Of a DNA stretch of 64,000 nt, positions 43,468-55,954 are shown in pieces. The position numbers and the translations under genes were made by a program. The notes beneath the pieces are model-generated. The model was not told where the DNA came from. It worked only from the letters and a program-made list of their open reading frames with translations, and searched no databases. Location: contig CM068373.1 in NCBI GenBank assembly GCA_034769895.1, forward strand, positions 434,787,080-434,851,079, given 5' to 3'. Source of the DNA: Magicicada septendecula (taxonomy: Eukaryota; Arthropoda; Insecta; Hemiptera; Cicadidae). Position 1 is the first letter of the stretch. Every line of letters begins with the position of its first letter.

Positions 43468-43623
43468 CAGTTATTTTCTCTATGTTAGCAGTCTTCATAA
43501 CAACTTTGTCAAATTTTGTTGCTTCCCTGCTATATACACTTTTTCTTCGAACGAGGCCTTTCGGTTTCGCAACCATACTAGTTAGACTTGTTATGAAGTC
43601 TGCTAACATAGAGAAAATAACTG
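43468..43623. repeat. Palindromic 5' end of the PLE
   Basis: CAGTTATTTTCTCTATGTTA... (43468-43503) and its reverse complement (43588-43623) have one mismatch in 36 bp and enclose 84 nt. The loop is an inverted copy of the 3' terminus. Such pseudo-LTR arrangements are typical of PLEs. Confidence 0.9.
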
Positions 43624-43636
43624 ATAATAGCAAGCG

Positions 43637-46011
43637 TTGCAAGCGGAAGAATTGATTGAGGTAAGCTTAGTGTTTAAATATTTAAAAACTAAAGTAAAAT
43701 TGAAGAAAACTCTTAGCAAAATATGGTTTTATAAGCAGTGCGAGTATAGAAATATAATACCGAAATATGCAAGAATTAAGATAAATAATAATGGTGAAGT
43801 AGCAACAAAAGTGAAAAATTTTAGCGAAAAATTATGGATAAAATTAGAAATTAGGCACCTCTACGGAAAACTAAATACATTTAATAAAGAATTATTTAAA
43901 AGGCACTTGGAATTATATAAAATATTCTCATTTATAGAATTGGAAGAAATATTATACGGATTCAGTGAGAATTACGTAAATAAGAAATTAAAGAATTTAA
44001 ACTACAAATTACTTGGTAAATTAGAGAAACTATCCAGAAAAGGAAATATAAGGGTAGGTAACAAAAAGAGTAGTGAGGAAGGTTTTGCCCAACGAGTGGT
44101 TAACCTTACAGAAATTACATTCACAGAAGAGGAACAAAAATTATTAGATAAGTGTTTAAAATATGCACCGCCTGTTGGCATAAATAGGGAAAAGGCATTA
44201 GTGGAGTGTGAAGTAATAGTAGAGAAAATAGAAAATGAGGATACTAAAAAACAAATGAGGTATGAGTTAAAAGAAATCGTTGAAAAAATGTATAATAAAA
44301 GTACAAATAGAAGAAATAAGGTGGAAGAACAGGTCACGAAGGATGTAAAGAAATTGAAAAAAAAAATAATCTACTAGTTACTAAAGCAGACAAAGGAAAT
44401 ACTACGGTTGTAATGAAGAAAGATTGGTACATAAACAAGACAGAAGACTTTATAAAAGAAGGCCCATATCAAGGTATAAAATATGATTACACAAGCAAAT
44501 ACCAAGCTCAAATTAAAAACGTGTTAAAAGAAATAACATTCCTAAGCGATAAGAAGAAGAAATTACTTATAGAATCAAACCCGGAAGCGCCAAGGTTGAG
44601 GTGTCAACCAAAATTATATAAAGAAGGTATGCCGTTTAGGCCAATAGTTTTGTTTATTAATTCGCCTAGTTATAAGATATCGAAAGTGAGCAAGTTGCTT
44701 AGGAGGTTATACAATTTTGAGGTAACATATAGTGTAGAAAATAGTAGAAATGTAATAGAACGGTTGAAGTTAGTAAAAATAAGTGAAAATACGAAACTTA
44801 TGTTGTTAGACATGTCAGATATGTTTATGAATATATCGGTTGAACATACTGTAGAAATTATTAAAAATAACAATTTAGGACAGTATCAGTACAAAAGTGA
44901 TTTAATAAAAGTTCTGACAGTGTCCGTACACCAAAACTACTTTAGGTTTAATAATAAGTATTACATTCAAAAGGAGGGGCTACCAATGGGTTGTCTGTTG
45001 TCACCAGTAATGGCGGAAATATATATGAATTGTTTTGAGAGGCGTGTTCTAATGGAATCAAAATATAAGGATAAAATAAAGGAATGGATAAGGTACGTAG
45101 ACGACATTTTGGTGGTGTGGGAGGGAACAAATGAAGAATTCGCAGAACTAACAAATGAAATTAATCAAATTGAAAATAAAATTAAGTTTAAAGAGGAAAT
45201 AGGTGGAGTACAAATAAATTACCTAGATCTAAATATAAAGATAGAGTGTGGTGTTTTTAAATTTGATGTATTTAGAAAAGAAACGTATACAGACTTAATT
45301 ATACCTCAGGAATCATACCATCCCGTAAGTCACAAGATGGCTGCACTAAACTCATTTTGTTATAGAGCAATAAAATACTTAGAAGATGATTCATGTAAAA
45401 CAGAAGAGTTAAAAAGAATAGAAGAAATAGCGAAAAATAATAATTATAAACTGGGGATAGTAGAGAAAATTGTAAAAAGAATAGAAGGAAATAGTAGACA
45501 AGAAGAGAAGAAAGAAAAGAAATACATAGGATCAATAACGTATCTGGGATTTCAAACGAGGAACATAATCAAGTGCTTTGAAAAACACAATATAGATGTA
45601 GTGGTAAAAAAGACAAAGACAGTTTTTGATTATATAAAGAATAGTAGTACTGAAATAACGCCTGAATTACAGAAAAGCGGTGTTTATAAGTTGAACTGTA
45701 AACAATGTGATAAGGTTTACCTGGGTGAAACAGGACGTAAGTTCGAAATTAGATAGAGAGAGCATGCGAGAGGAGAAGGAGACAGAACTACGAATTCGCT
45801 CTATGCGAGACATTTTAATGAAACAGGGCATAGGTTTTTAGACCCAACAGAGAACGTCGAAATAGTAAGGTTAGAGAATAACATAAGTAAATGCAAATTG
45901 TATGAAGAATTAGAAATATTAAAAGTAAAGAAAAAGAATAGTAATGCGCTAATGAACATAAAGACTGAATTTAGTAATGAGGATATATTTTACTATATTT
46001 TGAAAGAGTAG
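43637..46011 (+). pseudogene. Penelope-like polyprotein (RT + GIY-YIG), one frameshift and one stop
   Basis: The frame starts at a TTG at 43637; no clear ATG is seen, so the native start is unknown. A basic helical N-terminal region runs to 44377, where the frame slips at an A10 run (44356-44365). The second frame (44413-45756) has LLDMSDMF (D133), EGLPMGCLLSPVMAE, RYVDDILVVW (YVDD 228-231) and INYLDLNI, the RT core. Residues 423-447 begin the GIY-YIG nuclease (GVYKLNC...VYLGETGR). A TAG at 45754 interrupts that domain, and the rest (REHARGEGD...) is open to 46011. RT primes on target DNA cut by the nuclease. Only two changes separate it from a full-length frame. Confidence 0.92.
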
Positions 46012-46194
46012 TGTATAAAAGGTGTAATACGATTACAGGATAGGTTCAGAAGGTAGAAAGCTGTAGGAGATTTCTAGAGGATAATGTATATGATGAGGTC
46101 AGGTTGATTGAGTAAGGGGCGGGGCTAACAAGGACTGGGCGGTAAGTACTGCCTCCTATTGGTTGAATGTAACCGGTGATGCGTGGGAAGGTTA

Positions 46195-46238
<44 letters not shown>
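46195..46238. repeat. (TA)n microsatellite in PLE 3' UTR
   Basis: About 44 bp of perfect TA dinucleotide between the PLE stop and its 3' terminus. Confidence 0.95.
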
Positions 46239-46240
<2 letters not shown>

Positions 46241-46270
46241 GAAGTAGGTATTTTAATGTTGTAGGAAGAA

Positions 46271-46299
46271 CTTGATAATGGTTGCGTAACCGAAAGGTC
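46271..46299 (+). ncRNA. Degenerate hammerhead-like core in PLE 3' end
   Basis: CTTGATAA is followed by the stem TGGTT-GCGT-AACC and GAAA, resembling a CUGAUGA-stem II-GAAA core with one extra base. A reversed copy lies in the 5' palindrome near 43560-43580. The match is weaker than the other PLE motifs. Confidence 0.35.
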
Positions 46300-46366
46300 T
46301 CGTTCGAAGAAAAAGTGTGTATAGCAGGGAAGCAACAAAATTTGACAAAGTTGTAACTCTAAAAGT

Positions 46367-47182
46367 TTTTACAATAATAGTACTTGTATATCTAAAACTG
46401 AAGTTAAATTATATTAGAACAAAAAAGTGAAACTGACCCTTTAAATAACAAATGTGTATGTATAATATTATCTGTAAGGAACCACGATTAAGAAAAAATA
46501 CAACAAATGTTAAGGTGCACATCCTTTAGCGTACTCAAAACAGGAGTTATATTTAGATTATTAATGAAACAAGTTATACATAACAAATTCAGCATGTATA
46601 ATCAAATTATCTTATGTTAGTAGAAATTAAAATAACACCAACTAATTGTCAACTGACTGTCAGATTGTCACATTTAATATACGTGTAAAAACACTTATCA
46701 TTTTAGATAGCATCGACAATCTTTAAACTTATCTAAAAAAGAGAATTAATCCTGTAAGTGATTATTAAGCTTATCAACTTATTAACACTACAATGCACAC
46801 TAGTGTCACTCTCAAAATCATACACTCAATTTGCATGCCACGTTTATATGCAAACTTTTTTAATAGGTGTAGAATTATTATTTTTTTATTCAGTTTTTTT
46901 TTTTTTTGTCGGTACTGAACTGTACTATTCAGCTTCATTTTATCACAAGTGAGCAGAAGCATTATTTTTATAATCAACTAGCATACATGCGTTAACTTCA
47001 TATAAGCAATTTTTGTAACGTGTATATACTGATAATAATCGGTCAGTCATGTGTTCTGTTGTATTCAGAGTTTCCTCCCACAGTAGAAGTTCCCACTCCA
47101 ACCTGTTCCAGAACCAGTCCCATCTTTTTAATGGAAGTTGTGTTACTTGTCACTTACCTGTTCTTTTCTGTAGTAAAAATAT
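46367..47182. other. AT-rich spacer, no gene seen
   Basis: Flank of the PLE insertion; no ORF or repeat is recognised. Confidence 0.5.
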
Positions 47183-47710
47183 TGTTATGACGATTTACTG
47201 ATTGTTGTATGGTACAGTGAAAAACAAAATACAAGACACCAATTAAGTCACTAATCACCAGATTTAATTTTCACAATTAAACAGTTTGTAATCAACAAGA
47301 TAGTCTCTTACAATAAATCAAATAAAAATTGTTCACACACAATAAAAATGTCAACTAATAAGAGTCCTGGACAATTATTAAACACTTAACACTTCGCCAC
47401 AATACTTTGAACCACACTAGAATAAATCTCTACTCAAACTGAAAATAAGTGTAGCTGAAGTATTGTATTTATACCCCGCTGAGATTCCAGAATATTCCAT
47501 AATAGACGTCTACTAAAAAACACTAGAGTGTAATTGATTGTGGCCTTGAACACAGCGCGCACGGACTGGTATGGTCTGGAAAAGTCATCATGGATGCGTA
47601 ACAAGTGTCACGTAATCGTCCTTCATCTCAAGTAGCAGCAATATGTACGCACACACACATTACAGCTGGAATAGCCGAGAAACACGTGGAATGTTCTGTA
47701 ATGGCGTACA
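47183..47710 (-). repeat. Gypsy LTR C, reversed
   Basis: This 528-bp LTR reads TGTTATGACG at its left and GGCGTACA at its right. It closely follows LTR B and, reversed, element A's LTR. A reversed TATA (TATTTATACCCC) is near 47468. Confidence 0.85.
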
Positions 47711-47870
47711 CTGCTCCCTCCTTAACACTGTTCGTCCCAAACTGGCAAACCATCTCTGAAGTAATACTTAGCCAGGCAATCTAGGTGGACGACCTTGAAC
47801 TTTCGCTGTCCTTACTATTGAATCCGACTGAAAACATTGTTGATTCTTGAGGGGGCGTCACTTAATTTTT
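47711..47870 (-). pseudogene. 3' internal end of Gypsy element C
   Basis: On the minus strand the purine tract TTAAGGAGGGAGCAG adjoins the LTR. Before it come codons for GRPPRLPG and RWFASLGRTVL, corresponding to QGRPPSRLVEYYFGDGLPV upstream of element A's LTR. The match fades by about 47870, so the element is truncated there. Confidence 0.7.
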
Positions 47871-48012
47871 TAAACTAGACTCTTGGTCTAGATGGAAGAA
47901 AAAATGTGCTGGAGCCTAGAGTGACAGAACTCGCAATAAAACGCTTGGTTAAACAGACAACAACCTTTTATTAGTGTTTCTTAAAATTTTTTTTTACAGT
48001 GTTCAACAATAG

Positions 48013-48190
48013 ATTCTTGATTTTCATTGTATCACCAAAAATATGTATATATGTGCATAAGTACAGTTACATTAATAACTCATTCAATCAATTGAACTAT
48101 CCAATTAAATTGTATCTTAATAGCTGCTCTTGAGTTTTATTGTATCACCAAAAAATATATATACAGTATATCCACAAATACAGCTACATA
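48013..48190. repeat. Two imperfect tandem repeat units
   Basis: TTTCATTGTATCACCAAAAA near 48021 and TTTTATTGTATCACCAAAAA near 48137 each lead into a TATATA segment and AA(G/A)TACAG(T/C)TACAT. The period is about 116 bp. Confidence 0.6.
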
Positions 48191-48413
48191 ATAAATTATC
48201 CACTTAAATTCCATTATATTTATAAAATTTTCTGATAGCATTAATAAATTATTATAAAGGTTAAAAAAACAGGGTAAGCCTTGTGTGCCCATGACCTTAA
48301 TTGCTAATATCATTCCCAAATATACGTGTATAAGACACTTTCTTGTATATTAATTGCAGCTCGTAATTGTTATTCCATCAAGCACACATATATTCATTTA
48401 TAAATTCATTATA

Positions 48414-50443
48414 CAGTAGACTCCCTCTCGTCCGGCCACCTCGGGACCAGACCCTAGGCCAGATTTCAAAATGGCTGGATGAACCAAAAATACGCTATAA
48501 TGATGAAATAACGCTCTTTAATGAATGATCCATACAATAAATGACCCAATACAGTATATATAAATTACTAATAATTATAATTAGTCACCCTTACTCCATG
48601 GTAGCAAATAAAAAAACAAACAAGGAAAATTACTACAACTCGCACAGATATTACTGTATGTATTTGCCAAAAATAACACAACTCTTTATAGAATATGAAA
48701 AACACATGAACATTAAAAATGTCACTACAGAACATAAAACTCGGAAATAAAAATTAAAAGAAATCAGTTATCTTCTTCTGCTTTTTTTGTTCAACTGTTT
48801 TGTTGAATGCGGAATCACGCCATTTCTTGATGAACATAACATCAACTGCAGTTGCCTCTGTTTGTTGCTCGATGTACGTTGTTGCTAATTCCAAGGCTGC
48901 TCTTCCCTCAGCGTGGTTCATTTTCTCCTCGACATTTCCCTCTTCATCATTGACTTCTTCTTTGTCTTCTTGGCAAATGACAGCTTGCCCAATTTCATCA
49001 TCATTTAAGATCTCATCTTGACCAGCAATCCATTCTGCAACGTCTTGTTGTACAAGATCATCAGCGTGAGGCAATCGTAGATCTTTTAACAGAGATTCGT
49101 TGTTATTTGGTTCAAAACCCTGAAGATTTGATTCATCTGCTTTAGGGTTGTCGTCTTTATTCTTTTCAATGAGAAGAAAACAATTTGGCCATACTTTTCT
49201 CCAAGACTTTGTAAATGTAGATGATGGCATTTCATCGTATGCCTTAGCTACCATATAGGTCACACTTTCATGTTGATTGTCTTTAAGGCCGGAATGAGAC
49301 CTGTGCTGCCTTCATTGTCCAGTTTACCTAGAATTTCCGAAAGAAGCTTTCTGCGGTACCTTCTCTTAAAAGACTCGATGGCCCCTTGGTCCATTGGTTG
49401 TGTAAGACTTGTGACGTTAGGTGGCAGGAATAATAATTTTATATCACTGTAACCTTCACATTCAAGTTCTTGCGGATGGGTAGGTGCATTGTCTAGCACT
49501 AAAAGTGCTTTCACTGGTAACTTCAAACTCGTCAAATGATGTTTCATTTTAGGAACAAATTCGCTTTCGAACCACTCCTTAAACAGATACGAATCCATCC
49601 AGGCTGAATTTTGTGCTCTGTAGTACACTGGAAGGGATGACATGTTTAAATTCTTAAAAGCTCTGGGTTTTGCTGATTTTCCGATTACAAACAAAGGCAG
49701 CTTGTGGGACCCTGAGGCATTTGAACACAAAGCCACTGTGATTCTCTCTTTACTGGCTTTAAATTCTGGGGCTGAAGTTTCCTTAGCCGTAGCAAACGTT
49801 TTCTTGGGAAAGAGTTTAAAATTCAACCCCATCTTGTCAATATTATAGACTTGTTCTGGACTAAGATTTTCACTAGCAATGATGTCAGACAGTTTTTTTG
49901 AAAAATCGCTAGCGACAATTTTTCACCACAAACGCCAATGAAATGAACTCCATGACGCTTTTTCCAGCGTGTTAGCCATCCTTCACTTGCAGTGCATTGC
50001 GTCGAAAGCACTTTTTCAGTTTCAATTTGAGTGCAGAAAGTCTCAATTGATCTTTTGTTTCGGTGCCAGTCATTAACAGTACTCTTGCCTACATTAAACT
50101 CTTTGCAAATACGCTGGACTGATTCACCCTTATCGAGACGCTGAAGAACTTCTAATTTTTGGTCCATAGTCATGAACGTGTGTTTTCGTTTCGCACTTAT
50201 ATCGGAAAACGTTTTTATTTACACAGATACACACAGTAGTACTATATACACAGATATATTTACACAGAACTCACAGCATAAGACATACATCCGCACATGA
50301 ACAAAACCGTGAGTCAACTGAGCTACTGTACATATATTTTCTGTTTAACAAGTTGGGGCCTGTCACTGGAGGCTCGTCTGGACTGTGTGACTCACTATAT
50401 GGCTGGCCGATCCAACCGAGGCCGGACGAGAGGGAGTCTACTA
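48414..50443 (-). mobile_element. Tigger/pogo transposon
   Basis: The left end starts CAGTAGACTCCCTCTCGTCC after TA. The right end is the complement of TAGTAGACTCCCTCTCGTCC followed by TA (50444-50445). This is the classic Tigger terminal repeat. Length is 2030 bp. The transposase is on the minus strand and frameshifted. Confidence 0.93.
48754..50200 (-). pseudogene. Tigger/Jerky-type transposase, two frameshifts
   Basis: The first frame (from about 50200; the ATG near 50173 is internal) has a pipsqueak-type helix-turn-helix (QKLEVLQRLDKGESVQRICKEFNVGKSTVNDW, in part). The likely original start codon at 50200 reads ATA. A slip in an A run near 49890 leads to the DDE domain: YNIDKMGLNF, LLVLDNAPTHP and SLTQPMDQGAIESFKRRYRR supply the three acids. 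A second shift near 49260 enters the acidic C-terminus, which ends KKITDFF. CENP-B- and Jerky-related proteins share this origin; here it is a dead transposon gene. Confidence 0.92.
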
Positions 50444-52130
50444 TAGAGATATATATTATGTTACAACACAAACAAGCTACCCCAATACCAGGGAAAAAAC
50501 GATGAATCAACTATATAAAATGTTTAAACTAAAGAAAATAAAATGACGATGACGCGACAAACGACTACATGACCTAACCCAAGTGATTGAATCAATAGAT
50601 AAACCAAATAAAATGAAACCAAATGAGAAGGGGAAAACCAAAATAAAATGAAATCGAAGAAGAAGGAAAATGAAAGTGAAACCAACCAAGTATAAAGGAA
50701 ATAAAATGAAATCTAAGGATAAAACACAAACGAATGATATAGAACAAAAAAGGAGAAATGTTACACTCAAATATAATAATGAAAAAGAAACCAATAAATA
50801 ACAAATATAAAAGATAATTATTTGTATCGACTAAATAATCACTGTAAATGATAATTGATAAAACCCGATAAAGTAATGACAAACTAAAAGTACACTAACC
50901 AAAGAAATAGAGTTTAAATGTAATAAAGGACTCTATAAGGAACTGTATAACTAACCTTTGTAAAGAGTGAGATAGTGAACATAAGTAAGTGACAATGAAA
51001 ATGTAATGTTAGGGATTACCCACTAATAACACTTAAAATAAAATATAAGAAGTGCAAAGTGACAGTGTTGTAACGGTACAGTAGGTCCGTAAAGGAATTT
51101 AGGTACATGAAAATATAATGTTATTGTAATTCAAATGTAATAAAAAATGTGAGGATAAAAGTTTCCCAATATACTACAACGCAATAAGTAACGGAAGAGT
51201 TCCCTCAAGGTCAACTGGCCTACGTGACGAATGACAGCGAGTTTGCAAGCAACGACCAGACCACTCCTAAAAAACGTCATCATAATAATGTCAAACGTAA
51301 TAACTGAACTGTAAAACACAGACGTCATCGCCAGAAAACAATAGAATCGACGATGCAGTAACCCTTCCACTTGGGGAATAAGCGCCATATTGTCTTTCCC
51401 AGTTTCCTTATGCGAGCTGCACGTGCTACAAATTGCTGGCCTGCAAGTATATAAAAAAGTAGTTAAAAATGTAATTAAAGATGTGAAATCAAAACTATTT
51501 GCAACTAAAAAGTAGAAAAATGTAACGTAAAGTCAGTGGGAACAGTTTAAACAGAGAAACAGTTAATAATTCGGCCGGACATCAGTTGAACAATGAGGGA
51601 CGCCTGACTCGATCATCAACTCAACAAACTCAGGAAAGTAGATACTTTCAAGATTTCAACCATAAACCTTTTTTTTAATTTTGAGCTCAATTAAAATTTG
51701 TAAAAATGTACCGTTGAATTATTTTGGGGGAGTATGTGTGTGTGGGTGTGCGTACCGGTACACATATAAAAATCACGAGGCATTGGTTAACGTTACGTGA
51801 TCCAGTTTACGTAACAATATAAATATTAGACTGCAGTATGTTTCTAACTTCATTTGATAATAAATTAGGAAATTGAAGATAAAAATTATGTATGTAATTG
51901 TGATGTACTTAGAGCTAATGCAGCGAAATTACGTCTCCGCCATTTTGTTTTGTATTTGATCAAGACTCCATCTTTCAAATATTCGAAATATTCAGATTAT
52001 TAAACACAAGTCTTTTTAACCAAATGTTATCCGAGTTATTATTTTCAATAACCATTCTATTTCTGTGCTCGCTTACACAAACCTGGGCCCGAATTTATTA
52101 ATATATATTATGTTGTCATCATCAGCAACA

Positions 52131-52142
52131 TGGCGCCTGAAC
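52131..52142 (+). other. Primer-site-like motif 1
   Basis: TGGCGCCTGAAC differs at one of the first 12 positions from the tRNA-Lys primer site and follows a CA dinucleotide. The same bases also form ATGGCGCCTGAACC, a possible start codon of 18 codons ending at AAAAG-GTAAGT, so an exon reading is an alternative. Confidence 0.35.
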
Positions 52143-54413
52143 CAGCATGTAAACGAAGTTGTAAGTGTGAACAAAATTTAAAAGGTAAGTCAATTATAAA
52201 AAAGTTTAGAAGTTTGCTAAGTAACAGTGTAAAACCCCAAAATAATAAGAAACCCTATTGATAGGTATAAACACTCAATAATCTGTGATGAACACTAAAG
52301 GTTTAATGGTGAACATTATTATTCAATAAGAATTTTGTTAATGATAGTATTAAGATTAATTGTAAATGAGGGATACAATGGTATTCAGGGAAGGGATCCC
52401 ATGGAAGGTCAAAAGTTAGTGTTACCATGGCTAGAGAGTAAAGTTTATATAAGAAAAAATATAGTAAAGAAAATAAAAGCAAAATCAATAAACACCCTAT
52501 ATTCTAAGGGATAGTCAGTTAAGGAAATCTGAATGGTGTGATGATGTTTATCACCCAAAAAATAATTAAGAATGAAACAAATTGTAAACAAACATTGCAT
52601 AATAGCTGTTAAAGAATTGTTCGATTAAATCTATGAGTAGGAATATGGCTGAAGGGATTACACAGACCATAAACCTAAATGTTATATTATATTTTATAGA
52701 GAATAGTAAATAATTGCTAAATAATAAACACTGGCAAAATAAATAAGAAAAAAGATAAAGTAATATAAATCTAATAATACTGAAGGGCAGTTAGAAAATA
52801 ATAAACAAACCATAATGTAGAAACTAATGAAAACATTCAATTATTATAAAACAGATCAAAACAAGTAAACAAATCATTTATAATACCAACACAAAACATG
52901 TATGAGAGTAAATTAATAAGTAATTAGTATAAAATAAGTAAATAAGGCCAATTACTACTTAGGCTTATAAAATGCCTAACTGTATAAAACCACTAACTAC
53001 AAATTGTAAGAAATTAAAAAAGGAAATTAGCAAATCCAAGGCAAATAACTAGTCAAGGATAATTAGTGAATCATATTAAAAGATAAATGTTAAACTAAGG
53101 ACATAAAATAAGAAAGAAATGTAATTAGATAATATCAACATAAATGTTCAAACAATAATATATAAGAAAACCCAGATTTGTGGGATGTCAAAATGATCTT
53201 TGAAAGAAAATACGAACAGTAGTGATAATATTTAATACATAGAGAGGAAGACGGAAGAATAATAGCAATCAGAAGATATACAGTAATTTTGAATAAAAAT
53301 TCAAATATGATAACAATGGTCTTAAGTCAAGTTCAGCCAATCAGGATCTATCAGTTACCATGACAACTGAAACGTTATTTATGAATTTTCCATTAGAACC
53401 TATTATTCCATTCTTGACGCTCAACAGGAATAGACGCCAGGCCGAAAATGACCAAAATTTTAATATAAAAGGTTTAAAAAGTAATCCAAATTCGAAGAGA
53501 TGAAGACGTAAGAAGCTGATGAAGGACTAGAACATTTAACTGATGCCAAGGACCAATTTAACAAATTCCAAATTAATAAATTTCAACAACTAATACGAAA
53601 AAGAAGCCAGACGTACTTAAGTTCCAAGATAATTGAAGATTGAAGACCCCAACCCATTTCAACTGAATGACAGTACACCTCAAGTCGACTGAGTTGATAA
53701 GTATTGCTAAATTACCCGAATTTCTGAATTAAATTTTTCTCACAGCAATCTGAACTCTCACTATAAACTGATGATATTATTTCTTTCGAAGATTAATAAA
53801 AAAATAAAACACTAAACTTATGTTAACTAGAAAAATAACCTGTATGAAAATTTGAAAATTACGAACTTTTGAAACAGTTTACCACACTTCAGGAACAAAT
53901 TATAATTACACATTATATTAACTAAGTACAATTAATGTAAGGTAGTGTACTTTATTGTAATCATTATTAATATTTTTTTCGTAATCACAAGAATCCAGAA
54001 TCTGAACGAAATTAACTGTAAACAAACGATTTCAGTCGCCATGTCTGACTGAATAATTCGTTCAAAGTCACTTCGCCAACCTTGAGATTTTTATCTTATA
54101 ATAATTGCCGGTGCAAATTTGTTGAATAACAAAATATAATTTTGTATAACACTGAATAATTACCAATCACAATTAAATAAACTAGTACAGAGTTGTAACC
54201 ACTGTTCTTTATTCCATAGGAAAGTGTATTATAATATTTGTGTATTTTAACGAAAAACAAGGTTGACAGTAAGCGCTCACGTCGGAAACTCGGCGAAATA
54301 ACCACTCGATTAAGAAGGTCGAACGAAGGCGGGAGTAAATTTGAATTCTCCATACCGTCATATCTAAGAACGCTTAATCGTCCTATTTTTTAATTTGTTT
54401 TAATTAAACAATT

Positions 54414-54430
54414 TGGCGCCACCCGGGATT
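54414..54430 (+). other. Primer-site-like motif 2
   Basis: TGGCGCCACCCGGGATT follows an AT-rich end (AATTAAACAATT), the layout of an LTR/primer-site junction. AACAG-GTAAGG 35 bp later resembles a splice donor. I cannot assign a tRNA with confidence. Confidence 0.3.
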
Positions 54431-55807
54431 TATGAACACCTATTGAAGAACAGGTAAGGTTTCCACTCGTGTGTACTGGTAATTTGAAGTATCGCTATGG
54501 ACATCGTCAGCGCAACATAAAGTAACGACCATATATTATATTCATTATAAATTACATTAAAAAATTACTACAGTAGTATGACTCCAACCCAATTCAAGAT
54601 GTCAGTCCCAGACATTCATGTGCAAGACATGTCTTAAACAAATTTTAATTATTAAAGTGTGAACTCCCTATTTCAAATAAACACGCCTCTTGTAGTAGGC
54701 AATATACTACAAATTCAATTGGTATGAATGATAAATACTGGTATTATGTATAATTAAATCAATCACACACTTAACAGTTAATAATATGAATTGCAGATCT
54801 GTGCCCAGAGAACTTGTCTAACAGAATTTTTTAATCATCACAAATGGCAAATGCTGTCTACATGGTTATAGTTTATTTTGTGGCTGAAAACCGGTGAAGT
54901 GTGGTTGTAGATTTAATAAATGGTCTGATCCCACCTGTGACTTGAAGATTGGTGATATATTTAGAGTATGCGAGACGTGTGCGGTGATGTGTTGGAAGAT
55001 TCTTTTAAACTGCTTTCCGATGAAGTTCACTTAGGAGTTATGGAAATTCTCTCTCGGTCTGACGGCGATGGGGAGTGTTGGTATGCTGCTCTGTCGGTGG
55101 AGAAAGATCTTGGGTTCCACATTTCGGCACTCCCTCACTCTCGGTTTGTCCGAGGACCCTGCAATGTTCATTAAGTACAGTAGGCCGCCAGTATACTAAA
55201 TACCCCTAAATATTTCTCGCCTCGTAACACCTTAACCACTCACGCACACGATCACCATTTATACATGTTCGTTCTTTGTTGCCAGCAATATAGTTCTGTA
55301 TCATGAATGATCTTGCAAATTCACATTTACGCTTTTCATTAATACGTGCAAGCATTTAAAAAGTCTACATCACTTACAGTTACAGACATTTTTACTCTGG
55401 CTTTAGCTTTTACTTGAATAGTTGAATTTTGGGTTATCAATTTTGCTTTAAATATCTCAAGTCCTGAAGTACAAAAAAAATTGGCATTGTTCACACCTCT
55501 ACCGGAAGTAACACACACATCTACGCTTAACAGGCACACAATTAAATTAACACACAAAATATTCCTTATTACATTAAACATATAACCCTTTTATTGAATC
55601 ATTATTGGATAAGGTAATTACCTGAGACACTTTAAGCTGTTACGAACGCATTCAGAAGATTGATTACCCCACCGTCAGACCTGAAGTTCGCCGTTGAAGG
55701 ATTCAGATTGAAATGAGGGAGAGACACGTAAGCGCCGAGCACAGCTAACCGGTAGCGAATTGTAACGTCGGTGAAAACAGCTGATAGTGATTACTTTATT
55801 TCTTCGC
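54431..55807. other. No supported gene
   Basis: The ORF at 54968-55174 (68 codons, VCGDVLEDSFKLLSDEVHLGV...) and the minus ORF at 55339-55581 have no recognisable motif. GC content rises from about 54960. Confidence 0.4.
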
Positions 55808-55954
55808 CGTAGCTCAGTACAGCATCAATAGCCCGCATCGTAGCCGCGCGGCGACCTTGACGTTACCGATTTAGAAGGCGTAGCGTGCAGACAGCCACTG
55901 TGGCGGCGATTCAAATGCAATTCATGCCGAGGAAATCAGATTTAAAATTTGCCT
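55808..55954 (+). repeat. 147-bp direct duplication, copy 1
   Basis: Starts CGTAGCTCAGTACAGC and ends TTTAAAATTTGCCT. It matches 56779-56925 with a handful of substitutions. It is GC-rich, and an ORF starting at 55885 inside it runs to 56205 without a recognised family. Confidence 0.85.

Larger units (their letters stand above)
43468..46353 (+). mobile_element. Near-complete Penelope-like element with 13-bp target duplication
   Basis: TAACTCTAAAAGT occurs at 43455-43467 and again at 46354-46366, directly outside the element, and is read as the target-site duplication. Inside the left end is a 36-bp-armed palindrome (43468-43623). Its loop (43502-43578) is the reverse complement of the element's 3' terminus (about 46279-46352). 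Between them lies a single PLE reading frame with RT and GIY-YIG domains and only two lesions. This is the most complete PLE here. Confidence 0.9.
50459..54430 (+). mobile_element. Candidate decayed LTR element without coding capacity
   Basis: TGTTACAACAC at 50459 could be an LTR start. At 52130 the sequence ATCAGCAACA is followed by TGGCGCCTGAAC, a primer-site-like motif, giving a putative LTR of about 1.67 kb. A second primer-like motif, TGGCGCCACCCGGGATT, lies at 54414 after TAATTAAACAATT. The rest (52150-54400) is very AT-rich and free of meaningful ORFs. No matching second LTR was found, so this is a hypothesis only. Confidence 0.25.

Noticed and set aside
43460..43642. Minus ORF of 60 codons at the PLE 5' end
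   Set aside because: It reads through the 36-bp palindrome and the inverted 3' terminus; its length is a by-product of that structure.
50507..50882. Hydrophobic Phe/Ser/Leu minus ORFs suggesting membrane proteins
   Set aside because: They are read from the reverse of A-rich sequence; composition alone explains the hydrophobicity.
55808..55915. TAGCTCAGTACAG and GCGATTCAAATGC, resembling pol III A and B boxes of a tRNA-derived SINE
   Set aside because: The spacing (about 95 bp) is too large for a tRNA-like promoter, no cloverleaf forms, and no SINE tail was seen.
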